Source: an uncultured Methanobrevibacter sp. (GTDB lineage Archaea; Methanobacteriota; Methanobacteria; Methanobacteriales; Methanobacteriaceae). Taken from it: 14,847 nt of DNA. Under the pieces are notes generated by a model, which was given only the letters and a program-made list of their open reading frames with translations, was not told the DNA's origin and made no database searches. The position numbers and the translations under genes were made by a program. The DNA lies in the NCBI RefSeq assembly GCF_900314695.1, contig NZ_OMWD01000037.1, positions 1 to 14,847 on the forward strand, given 5' to 3'. How positions within the stretch are numbered: the stretch's first letter is position 1; the number at the start of each line of letters is the position of its first letter. This document shows, piece by piece, positions 7,386 to 14,233 of the stretch.

Positions 7386-8039
7386 CTATTGCATATTAAC
7401 AATTTTTTTAAAGTTTGTATAATCAATGTCGGTCAGTTCAAAACCATATTCTTCCAAAATTTCTTTCAGCTCTTTTTGATCTTTAAGAGTGGTTTTTTCC
7501 ATAACCGCATTTTTTCCTAAGCTTTTAACATTTCCAAGAACGTATATGGTTCCTCTCATAATTGATTCGCCGACATCGTCGGTTACATCACCAAGTATTA
7601 TGAGTTTGCCACCCATCATTAAAAGTCCGGTCATATATCCGCTGTTTCCGCCGATTATAACGGTTCCGCCTTTCATGATTTCACCTGTTCTTGAACCTGT
7701 GCTTCCCTTTACTATTACTGTTCCACCATAGATTCCCTGTCCTGCACCGTCTCCGGCAGTACCTTCGATGATGAGTTCGCCTTTTGTCATGTTGTCTCCG
7801 GCAAACCATCCTGCATTTCCGGTGATGTGTATCTTTGGTCCGTTGACCATTGTTCCAACGAAATATCCTGCAGAACCATTGATTTCAATGGATACATCTT
7901 CGCTCAAACCTGCGCAGATGTTGTGTCTTGATTCGGGATTGTCAATAATGAGCTTTTCATGAAATGCAGCCTGCTGCTTTATAGTACGATTCAATTCCTT
8001 TTCATCCATATCCTTTGCATCAATAACATATTCTTTCAT
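7386..8039 (-). CDS. gltB3: glutamate synthase GXGXG (beta-helix) domain protein
   Basis: A 217-residue stand-alone version of the C-terminal GltB beta-helix domain, related also to subunit C of formylmethanofuran dehydrogenases. Residues about 50-170 form repeated strands with regularly spaced glycines: NGSAGYFVG, TGNAGWFAG, EGTAGDGAGQGIYGG, KGSTGSRTGEIMKGG, GGNSGYMTGLLMMGG, LGDVTDDVGESIMRG. The N-terminal 45 residues and a helical C-terminus (about 185-217) flank the helix. In bacterial GOGAT this domain is structural and packs between the amidotransferase and synthase domains, so here it probably scaffolds the complex. The ATG has GAGGGG about 7 bases upstream, 14 bases after the stop of the amidotransferase gene. 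A formylmethanofuran dehydrogenase subunit is unlikely given the neighbours. Confidence 0.93.
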   Translation of the reverse strand: MKEYVIDAKDMDEKELNRTIKQQAAFHEKLIIDNPESRHNICAGLSEDVSIEINGSAGYFVGTMVNGPKIHITGNAGWFAGDNMTKGELIIEGTAGDGAGQGIYGGTVIVKGSTGSRTGEIMKGGTVIIGGNSGYMTGLLMMGGKLIILGDVTDDVGESIMRGTIYVLGNVKSLGKNAVMEKTTLKDQKELKEILEEYGFELTDIDYTNFKKIVNMQ

Positions 8040-8053
8040 AGAAAAACCCCTCG

Positions 8054-8971
8054 TTAAATGGTGTAGGACCTGGTTTCGCCAGGAGCGATTTGTTCAATCT
8101 GATCGGAATCTATGACATCATGCAATGCCATTTCTTCTGAAGCTATGGCAAAAATTTCATCAGTTTCAGCCATTACCCCCGGTCTGAGACCTAATTTATC
8201 CTTTGCAATTCCAATACCGTTAGGTGTTCCCACCAAGATTGAAAACGGACCGTCCAAATCAATCACGGCCTGGTCTAAAGCTTCTTCCAACTTATATCCC
8301 TGATTAAGCTTGTCTGCCATGTAATGGACAATGCACTCGGTATCGTTGAATGATTCAAAAGTATGTCCTTTTCTTTCTAAAGGATCTCTTATTTTCCAGT
8401 AGTTGGTGATTTGACCATTGTGCACAACAGTAATGTCCGGTATGATGTAGCTTTGATATGGGTGTGCATGATAGCGGTCAACGCCACTTTCTGTTGCAAA
8501 ACGTGTGTGGCCAATCCCATGAGTTCCCATTCTGCTTTGAACGTCAAAACGCTCAGCAATGTCTTTTACTTTTCCCACATCCTTTATCATTTCAAAGGAA
8601 TGTGAACCGTTGATTACCCTTACGTTTTCCAGTTCGTCTATTTCCATGATACACGGTTGCAGACGGGAAAAATCATCCAATGCTATTTTACATTTGTATA
8701 CGTCAGACCCACCTACAGACTCGATTAACTGCTCTTCATATATTGGGCTGAATTGAGTTAATAATGATTTTAAATTTTCCAGTGTTCCTTTTCTTCTGTT
8801 TACCTCGATATTTAATTGATAATAATTTTCAGTAAAATTTAAGCCACCGTAGATTGCATAACCTGCTGAATCGGGACCCCTATGTTGGAGTGATTCAAGC
8901 ATTGATGTCAGTGCATCTCCTACAGCGTGAGTTTTTTTATCCTTGTATATTACACCTGCTATTCCACACAT
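8054..8971 (-). CDS. gltB1: glutamate synthase class II glutamine amidotransferase domain protein
   Basis: A 305-residue stand-alone glutaminase domain that releases ammonia from glutamine for the FMN synthase subunit. After removal of Met1 the nucleophile is Cys2 (MCGIAGVIY). Other Ntn-amidotransferase motifs follow: LQHRGPDSAGYA (28-39), GHTRFATESG (154-163), VVHNGQITNY (182-191), FNDTECI (208-214), DLDGPFSIL (238-246) and LGLRPG (260-265). Residues about 58-145 form an insertion between the first two motifs. The protein is about the size of archaeal stand-alone GltB amidotransferase subunits and lacks any PurF or AsnB partner domain. GGAGGT lies 7 bases before the ATG, an ideal site. It is the first gene of the four-gene GOGAT set and lies 280 bases downstream of glnA in the same direction. 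Confidence 0.94.
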   Translation of the reverse strand: MCGIAGVIYKDKKTHAVGDALTSMLESLQHRGPDSAGYAIYGGLNFTENYYQLNIEVNRRKGTLENLKSLLTQFSPIYEEQLIESVGGSDVYKCKIALDDFSRLQPCIMEIDELENVRVINGSHSFEMIKDVGKVKDIAERFDVQSRMGTHGIGHTRFATESGVDRYHAHPYQSYIIPDITVVHNGQITNYWKIRDPLERKGHTFESFNDTECIVHYMADKLNQGYKLEEALDQAVIDLDGPFSILVGTPNGIGIAKDKLGLRPGVMAETDEIFAIASEEMALHDVIDSDQIEQIAPGETRSYTI

Positions 8972-9004
8972 TCTTAAACCTCCTCTAAGATCGGCGAATA
9001 CACA

Positions 9005-9012
9005 TATTAAAA
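9005..9012 (-). promoter_or_regulatory. candidate TATA box for the glutamate synthase operon
   Basis: TTTTAATA on the minus strand would place transcription start near 8983-8987, giving a leader of about 12-16 bases with the GGAGG site at its very 5' end. The match is only fair, and read-through from glnA is an alternative. Confidence 0.3.
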
Positions 9013-9040
9013 TTAGTGAATAAACAACTTCCTAATCTAC

Positions 9041-9123
9041 CATATGCCTTAAAAAAACAATCATGAATATTTTAATTTCATATGCCTCTCTCAATACTCA
9101 TGATTTCAAAATTCCAATATGCC
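9041..9123 (-). repeat. three imperfect 37-38-bp tandem repeats before the glutamate synthase operon
   Basis: On the minus strand the sequence (A/G)AGGCATAT recurs three times, ending at 9116, 9079 and 9041, that is at steps of 37 and 38 bases. The bases between are AT-rich and partly similar: two units share TCATGA, and two share GGAATTTTG with the segment preceding the first. No family was recognised. The region could be a regulatory array or the leader of the operon. Confidence 0.45.
9051..9105 (-). terminator. 13-bp hairpin followed by T7 between glnA and the glutamate synthase operon
   Basis: Arms at 9059-9071 and 9093-9105 pair over 13 bases (12 Watson-Crick, one G-U in RNA) with a 21-base loop. 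One base further on the minus strand is a run of seven T (9051-9057). This looks like a terminator or attenuator between glnA and the downstream genes. It overlaps two of the three imperfect repeats. Confidence 0.5.
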
Positions 9124-9205
9124 TTAAGTAACAATTCCAAAATTCCAAAAATTTATCCAAAAGACCAATAATTAAAACACCATCCTCCTAAAATTTAATT
9201 TGTGA

Positions 9206-9238
9206 GCGGTAAATTAAGAAAATCCTTAATTTGACCGC
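9206..9238 (-). terminator. hairpin after glnA
   Basis: A long inverted repeat pairs GCGGTAAATTAAG (9206-9218) with its complement at 9225-9238, with a single bulged base and a 6-base loop. It begins 13 bases past the glnA stop codon. No clean T tract follows, so it may protect the glnA 3' end rather than terminate by itself. Beyond it the minus strand carries AGGAGG (9184-9189) with no real gene behind it. Confidence 0.5.
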
Positions 9239-9251
9239 CAAATGATAAAAA

Positions 9252-10589
9252 CTAAACGTTTAAATACTCATCCCGTTCATAATCGAATACTTGGATTCTG
9301 TATGCATCCCATTCAGCCCTTTTAATTGTATAGAACTGATTGAATACTTTTTCTCCAAGAGCGTTTTTGATTACTTCGTCTTCCTCTAATGAGTGATATG
9401 CTTCCCATAAGCTGGTAGGCAAGCTACTGATTCCTTTTTCGATGATTTCATCTTCGGAATATGCAAAGAGGTTCTCTTCAGTAGGTTCACCAGGGTCAAT
9501 TTTATTGTCCATACCGTACAGACCAGCTTCAAGCAATACTGCGAATGCAAGGTAAGGGTTACATGATGGGTCAGCAGATCTGCATTCAATTCTTGTACCT
9601 AATCCTCTGGATGCTGGGATTCTTAATAAGGTTGACCTGTTTTTAAATCCGTAAGCTATGTAGCATGGTGCTTCATAACCAGGCACAAGACGTTTGTATG
9701 AGTTGACTGTCGGGGATAAGATTGATGATAAAGCCGGAGCATGTTCAAGTAATCCTCCGATGAAGTATAAAGCTTCCTGTGATATTTGAGTTTCAGTGTC
9801 AGGGTCATAGAAAATATTTTTTCCATCCTTAAAGAGACTCTGGTTACAGTGCATTCCACTACCGTTGATTCCTAAAAACGGTTTTGGCATGAAAGTTGCC
9901 TTAAAGCCTAGATTATTGACTAATGCTTTTACAGCTTCTTTGAATGTAATTACTGCATCTGCTGTTTTTAAAGCGTCTGCATATTTGAAGTCCACTTCAT
10001 GCTGACCTGCTGCAACTTCGTGGTGGCTGACCTCCACATCGAAATCAAGCTTTTCCAAACCTAATACGATTTCTCTTCTGATGTCGGTACCCTGATCCAA
10101 TGGTTCGACATCAAAGTATTCAGCTTCATCAGCAGGTATGTAATTTCCATTTTCATCTTCTTTTATAATGAAAAATTCAGGTTCAGGACCCATATTAAAT
10201 TGATATCCTCTTTTTTCTGCTAATTGTAAGGATTTTTTAAGTACACCTCTTGGGTCTCCATCATATGGTTTTCCTTCTGTAGTGAAAATATCACAGATAA
10301 ATCGACTGGTACCTTTTGATTCAGGCCTCCAAGGGATTGTTGAAAAGGTGTCGACATCAGGTTTTGCAAGAAGGTCACTGTCATTGATTGAAGCTAATCC
10401 TGCTACTGATGATCCGTCAAATAATAATCCGTCGTTTACAATGTCTTCAACATCGTCTGCCTTTTTAAGAGGCACTGCCATACTTTTAGGTAATCCGTGT
10501 ATATCTGAAAACTGTAATTTCAAAAATTTTATATCGTTTGCGTCGATTGTCTTAATTATCTGGTCTAATTTTTTATCTTTTTCTGACAT
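9252..10589 (-). CDS. glnA: glutamine synthetase, type I (GSI-alpha)
   Basis: Forms glutamine from glutamate, ammonia and ATP in the cytoplasm as a dodecamer. From the ATG at 10587-10589 it has 445 residues, the usual archaeal length; a GTG ten codons upstream is in frame but would make an atypical tail, and GTGAGA lies just before this ATG. Motifs: LQFSDIHGLPK (beta-grasp), LLFDGSSVAGL (about 55-65), MGPEPEFFI (133-141), HHEVAAGQHEVDF (189-201, metal and glutamate binding), NGSGMHCNQS (242-251), NSYKRLVPGYEAP (296-308), NRSTLLRIP (317-325) and ECRSADPSCNPYL (335-347). At the adenylylation loop the sequence is ENLFAYSEDEI, lacking the NLY tyrosine of GSI-beta, so control by adenylylation is not expected. 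Known regulators of this archaeal type are 2-oxoglutarate, GlnK and NrpR. The NrpR-like operator upstream supports control by nitrogen supply. Confidence 0.97.
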   Translation of the reverse strand: MSEKDKKLDQIIKTIDANDIKFLKLQFSDIHGLPKSMAVPLKKADDVEDIVNDGLLFDGSSVAGLASINDSDLLAKPDVDTFSTIPWRPESKGTSRFICDIFTTEGKPYDGDPRGVLKKSLQLAEKRGYQFNMGPEPEFFIIKEDENGNYIPADEAEYFDVEPLDQGTDIRREIVLGLEKLDFDVEVSHHEVAAGQHEVDFKYADALKTADAVITFKEAVKALVNNLGFKATFMPKPFLGINGSGMHCNQSLFKDGKNIFYDPDTETQISQEALYFIGGLLEHAPALSSILSPTVNSYKRLVPGYEAPCYIAYGFKNRSTLLRIPASRGLGTRIECRSADPSCNPYLAFAVLLEAGLYGMDNKIDPGEPTEENLFAYSEDEIIEKGISSLPTSLWEAYHSLEEDEVIKNALGEKVFNQFYTIKRAEWDAYRIQVFDYERDEYLNV

Positions 10590-10683
10590 TTTCTCACATC
10601 TTTTTGAATAAATTACCACTTGGTTAATAAAATGGAAAGTGGAAAACCGTTTTGACTAAATGAATTTAATTAAATACACTATC

Positions 10684-10701
10684 GGAAGGAAACTTCCTTC
10701 C
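10684..10701 (-). promoter_or_regulatory. NrpR-type nitrogen operator, two overlapping GGAA-N6-TTCC sites
   Basis: The 20-base inverted repeat CGGAAGGAAACTTCCTTCCG (10683-10702) contains GGAA-N6-TTCC twice, at 10684-10697 and 10688-10701, offset by four bases. This is the operator form described for NrpR in methanogens. It begins just downstream of the transcription start predicted from the TATA box, a position where bound repressor would block polymerase. NrpR itself is not in the window. Confidence 0.75.
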
Positions 10702-10724
10702 GACTAATACTATGTAATCTGCAA

Positions 10725-10732
10725 TATATAAA
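10725..10732 (-). promoter_or_regulatory. TATA box of glnA
   Basis: TTTATATA on the minus strand matches the archaeal consensus. A start about 25 bases downstream falls near 10703-10706, immediately before the NrpR-like operator, leaving an untranslated leader of about 115 bases. The remainder of the gap (10733-10867) is AT-rich, and I see no gene in it. Confidence 0.7.
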
Positions 10733-10867
10733 TGTTTTGAAAAAAATTCAAAATGTAAATTAAATCATACATATCTTTTGAAATGTATTCAAAAAAAGAT
10801 AGATACATCAAAAATAGTTAAAATAAAGTAATAACTTAAAAAAAATAGCCTTGTCCAATCAACAAAG

Positions 10868-10900
10868 AAAAAAAAGAATAGATGAAATGAATTCATCTAT
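10868..10900 (-). terminator. terminator at the end of the adhesin-like gene
   Basis: A perfect 9-bp inverted repeat (ATAGATGAA at 10878-10886, TTCATCTAT at 10892-10900) with a 5-base loop is followed on the minus strand by TTC and eight T (10868-10875). The TAG stop codon of the adhesin-like gene (10897-10899) is part of the stem. Confidence 0.65.
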
Positions 10901-13900
10901 TTGACTTTGACAGCTGTTTTTATAGTGTCCTTAAGGTAAGTCACTTTAACAGCATAGGTTTTGCCTTTCTTAAGCTTTTTGATAACGTTCTTGTTCAATT
11001 TCTTCTGTGCAATACCTTTAGCATTTGTTTTAACCTTGTAGGTTTTGCCCTTGAACTTGAAGGTTATCACTTTGCCTTTAACCAGTTTTCCGTTGACTTT
11101 AAGCTTTGCCTTTAAGGTAAATGAGTTTGCAGTCTTTTTGACATTCACTTTGCTTGCTGTCAAGACCGGCTTTACAGTAACCTTGTTAGTATAGGTTTTA
11201 CCTTTGTACTTGGTTGTTATTGTGTATTTCTTAGGAACATCAACAATTTTAATTTTAGCTATTCCATTCTTGTCTGTTGTTACAGTAGTGCTTTTCTTGT
11301 TGATAGTAAATGTGACCTTCTCACCAATACCGACAGCATGACCGTTTCCGGTTACAACCTTAACTGAAAAATATTTTCCGCCGGAATAATCAACGGAAAT
11401 GTCCTTGTTGTTGATGATTTTGGTATCATCCGCAACAGTATATGCTTTAATGGAACAAATGGACTCCTCTGAAGAAATATCAATCCACTTGCCATCTATT
11501 TTAGCCTTTGAAGTCCCATTTATATACTTCTGTCTTGAATTTATTAGAGCAGGAACCCAATTTGATTTAAAGTAAACATCAAATTTATCCCCCTGTTTAA
11601 TTGGAACATATGAATCCAGTTTGATTGTATGGAAACCTGCAAACGGTGAAAGACCAGATTGAGAAAGTCTCAACACATCATTTACATAGATTTTGACAAG
11701 ATATTCAACACCAGTTTCATTGAAATATGTTCCGACACCCGCAATCAAATCATCTGCCACTGCAACATAACTATTGATGGCTTCAGTTGAATTGACTATT
11801 TCAGATGCTTTACCTCCAATGTCATATTGGTAATTTTTATTATATTCAACAGTATTTTCAAGAATGAAAGCCATTGGCTTCATGCTTATGGCAAAAGTCT
11901 TGTCATAATATGAGATATAGTAATAACCCTTTTCTCCATAATCTGTTCCCCAACTGTTCTTGATTATCCATGCACCATCTCCTGGAGGAGTGATTAAAAA
12001 GTTACTTGCAGAATAGGAATCATCCCAACCAATCAATGAAACGGAATGGTCACCCACAAATGATTCGTTAATATATTGTGCAGAAGTTTTGACATTGAGA
12101 TAGGGAGCGGACTGTGCAGCATGATAATTAACGGTCAAAGCACCATATTTTAAAATAGCCTTCTTTATTAAGTCAATGCCTGTTTCATTGCTGATGGTCG
12201 GCAGATAAACAACATCCTGGAAATGGACACTGCCATTTGCTGCAAATATTGGTGAAATTTTACCCAACTGGTCATAAACATCATATTCTGATGAAATAAC
12301 TCCAAACCAGCTTAAAGCATAATGGACAGCTGAAAATACAGATGATCCTTCCAAAGTCTTGATTGTTCCATATTGTGAATATTGCAGTGAAAGGTCTCTG
12401 AGGTTACTTTCGGAAATGTCCATGTCAATGCCTAAAAATCTCAATATCGCTGATTCCATGGCCGCTGAAGTTCCAAATGCCCAGCATGATCCCATACGGC
12501 CCTGGTCTCTGACTGGTGTGGACCATCCCCAATCGCGCAAATCAAATTTGGAAGGGACCTTGGACACGTCAATGCTATTGTTCAATAGAGTCAATTTCAT
12601 TCCGCTTGTATCGACGATTGACGCATATCTTGTTTTGTTTGTATTGTATGAATACTCACTGCTGTAGGTATTGTTTTTCAAAGTAGGGTCAGGCCAGTCA
12701 AACATTGTGTAGATATCATCTAAATCTCCGTACAGGTTGACATTGTCAGCAAAGTTACACTTATCAATGTCATAACCTGAATCGTAGCTATATATTGCAC
12801 CGCCATATTGGGCAGAGTTGTTAATGAAACTGGACTCCCATATGTTTAATCCGGATGCATCACCATAGATTGCACCGGCGTAAGATCCTCTGTCGCCATC
12901 ATATTGTGCATGATTTTGCTTGAAGCTTGAATTCGCTACAACAATAGTAACATATGAAACATATATTGCACCACCATCAAATAGTGCTGAATTATTGGTG
13001 AAATTACATCTGTTCACAGTAAGATTACCTTTAAGCTGAAGTATTGCACCTCCAAATCCTGAGTAACAATCTATGAAATTAGAATCAACAACAAAAACCG
13101 CACTTGAATTTTCTTCATTAGCATCGGCAAATATTGCACCAGCATTTCTCTTGGAAGTGACATTGACAAAGGTACAATCCACAATTTCCACCAATACCAT
13201 TTCCTTTAGGGCAATTGCTCCAGCAGTGATTTGGGAATGCAAATTAATGAATTTTGAATTCCTAATTACTGTTTTTTTAAATCCTCTAACTGCAGTCGAA
13301 TATTTGGAAGTGGTGTTTGCAAATGTCGAATTTGAAATATAGATTTCAACCCGATCATTTTCAGTATATATAAAACCCCAGTCCAATATTTTAGAGCTTG
13401 TCATGACCGCATCATTAAAAGTGGACTTTCCATCAACCAAATATATGGTTCCAAAATTGGCAGATGAGGAATCCTTAAATCTGTCAGAATTACTTGTATA
13501 ATTTCCCCCAACAAAAATCACACCAGTACCTGCAGTGTTATTTATGAAATTAACATTATTGGTCGTTAAGCTACAATTACTATAAATAATCAGGGCGCTT
13601 CCCCGGTTAGAGTTTGCATTTATAAGGGTGAGATTGTTTATTGTCACATTCACCGCATTAATGCCGAATATTGCAGACTGATTTCCAGCATCTATCGTAT
13701 GACCATTACCATTGATGATGAAATTATTCTTTTCGATATATATCGGTTCACTGGCATCGTCAGTACCGTTATTGAACTTATAATCATCCATTACGTCAAA
13801 AACACCAGATGAATTGGAAACGTCATTTTTCAAATCTGTGAATGTTTTTGGTTCTCCTGCAGAAGAAATATCTTCCTGCACATTTTTTAGAACTTGCGAA

Positions 13901-14004
13901 TTATCCTCACCTGCAATATCGTAAGAAAAGTTGTCCGCCGCACAGACAGCCCCAGCCGACATTACTAGAAAAAGCATAATAATCGTTATTCTCAAAATCT
14001 TCAT
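10897..14004 (-). CDS. secreted adhesin-like protein with beta-helix, C1 (papain) peptidase, lectin-like and Ig-like regions
   Basis: A 1035-residue surface or secreted protein of the adhesin-like class typical of gut methanogens. A signal peptide (MKILRITIIMLFLVMSAGAV, cleavage near CAA, about residue 23) leads to a right-handed beta-helix at about 85-440. It has recurring AGAI/GGAIY turns (261, 288, 318, 344, 376, 401) and NNSA-type motifs resembling polymorphic membrane protein repeats. A papain-like domain spans about 484-710: FDLRDWGWSTPVRDQGRMGSCWAF holds the oxyanion Gln501 and nucleophile Cys507, GDHSVSLIGW gives His653, and IIKNSWGTDYGEKGYYY gives Asn683, so the catalytic set is complete. 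Residues about 715-860 resemble the lectin-like domain that follows C1 peptidases. Two Lys-rich Ig-like repeats (about 865-945, 948-1035) end the protein. There is no C-terminal membrane anchor, so it may be released or held by the basic repeats on the cell wall. The target is unknown; peptide cross-links of pseudomurein or host/bacterial proteins are possible. Confidence 0.88.
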   Translation of the reverse strand: MKILRITIIMLFLVMSAGAVCAADNFSYDIAGEDNSQVLKNVQEDISSAGEPKTFTDLKNDVSNSSGVFDVMDDYKFNNGTDDASEPIYIEKNNFIINGNGHTIDAGNQSAIFGINAVNVTINNLTLINANSNRGSALIIYSNCSLTTNNVNFINNTAGTGVIFVGGNYTSNSDRFKDSSSANFGTIYLVDGKSTFNDAVMTSSKILDWGFIYTENDRVEIYISNSTFANTTSKYSTAVRGFKKTVIRNSKFINLHSQITAGAIALKEMVLVEIVDCTFVNVTSKRNAGAIFADANEENSSAVFVVDSNFIDCYSGFGGAILQLKGNLTVNRCNFTNNSALFDGGAIYVSYVTIVVANSSFKQNHAQYDGDRGSYAGAIYGDASGLNIWESSFINNSAQYGGAIYSYDSGYDIDKCNFADNVNLYGDLDDIYTMFDWPDPTLKNNTYSSEYSYNTNKTRYASIVDTSGMKLTLLNNSIDVSKVPSKFDLRDWGWSTPVRDQGRMGSCWAFGTSAAMESAILRFLGIDMDISESNLRDLSLQYSQYGTIKTLEGSSVFSAVHYALSWFGVISSEYDVYDQLGKISPIFAANGSVHFQDVVYLPTISNETGIDLIKKAILKYGALTVNYHAAQSAPYLNVKTSAQYINESFVGDHSVSLIGWDDSYSASNFLITPPGDGAWIIKNSWGTDYGEKGYYYISYYDKTFAISMKPMAFILENTVEYNKNYQYDIGGKASEIVNSTEAINSYVAVADDLIAGVGTYFNETGVEYLVKIYVNDVLRLSQSGLSPFAGFHTIKLDSYVPIKQGDKFDVYFKSNWVPALINSRQKYINGTSKAKIDGKWIDISSEESICSIKAYTVADDTKIINNKDISVDYSGGKYFSVKVVTGNGHAVGIGEKVTFTINKKSTTVTTDKNGIAKIKIVDVPKKYTITTKYKGKTYTNKVTVKPVLTASKVNVKKTANSFTLKAKLKVNGKLVKGKVITFKFKGKTYKVKTNAKGIAQKKLNKNVIKKLKKGKTYAVKVTYLKDTIKTAVKVK

Positions 14005-14029
14005 GATATCACTGAATTAACTTATATTT

Positions 14030-14209
14030 TTAATATTTATATAAAATTAACCTATCAATTTCATGAAATTTTAAAAAATATTCGTCATTGCAATATCTAA
14101 TTGAACAAAACACGTGAGTTCCTACCTCATTAACTATTGAAAAAAAAAACATGAAAGGGAGGTTCAACACTCCCAATAATGCAAATAATGTGATTTCTAA
14201 AGACTTCAT
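14030..14209 (-). CDS. possible 59-residue membrane peptide ORF
   Basis: From the ATG at 14207-14209 a frame stays open to the TAA at 14030-14032. The peptide has a hydrophobic stretch (residues about 4-26, LEITLFALLGVLNLPFMFFF and on) and a polar tail ending LILYKY. It begins 24 bases after the stop of the Asp-rich gene, with AAGGA 11 bases upstream, a poorly spaced site. It overlaps both the hairpin/T10 terminator of the upstream gene (the T run encodes Phe residues) and the TATA box of the adhesin-like gene. The chance explanation is more likely than a gene. Confidence 0.2.
   Translation of the reverse strand: MKSLEITLFALLGVLNLPFMFFFSIVNEVGTHVFCSIRYCNDEYFLKFHEIDRLILYKY
14038..14045 (-). 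promoter_or_regulatory. TATA box of the adhesin-like gene
   Basis: TTTATATA on the minus strand, 34-41 bases before the ATG at 14004, matches the archaeal consensus. It predicts a start near 14015-14019 and a short leader containing GTGAT a few bases before the ATG. Confidence 0.6.
14140..14174 (-). terminator. hairpin plus T10 terminator of the Asp-rich surface protein gene
   Basis: GGGAG (14157-14161) and CTCCC (14170-14174) form a 5-bp GC stem with an 8-base loop. On the minus strand it is followed, after TTTCATG, by ten T (14140-14149). It lies about 60 bases beyond the stop codon of the Asp-rich gene. Confidence 0.6.
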
Positions 14210-14233
14210 AGTTTAACATTTCCTTTTGAATTC

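Noticed and set aside
7386..8039. Formylmethanofuran dehydrogenase subunit C
   Set aside because: The GXGXG fold is shared, but the gene sits between glutamate synthase domain genes and has their spacing.
9041..9123. CRISPR array or insertion sequence ends
   Set aside because: Only about 9 bases are well conserved per unit, the step is 37-38 bases, and there are no cas genes, transposase or target duplications.
10590..10619. GTG start ten codons upstream for glnA
   Set aside because: It gives an atypical basic N-terminal tail. The ATG at 10589 gives the usual 445 residues and has GTGAGA in front.
14157..14174. tRNA T-arm-like sequence (GGGAGGTTCAACACTCCC)
   Set aside because: No acceptor, D or anticodon arm flanks it; a hairpin before a T10 tract on the minus strand explains it better.
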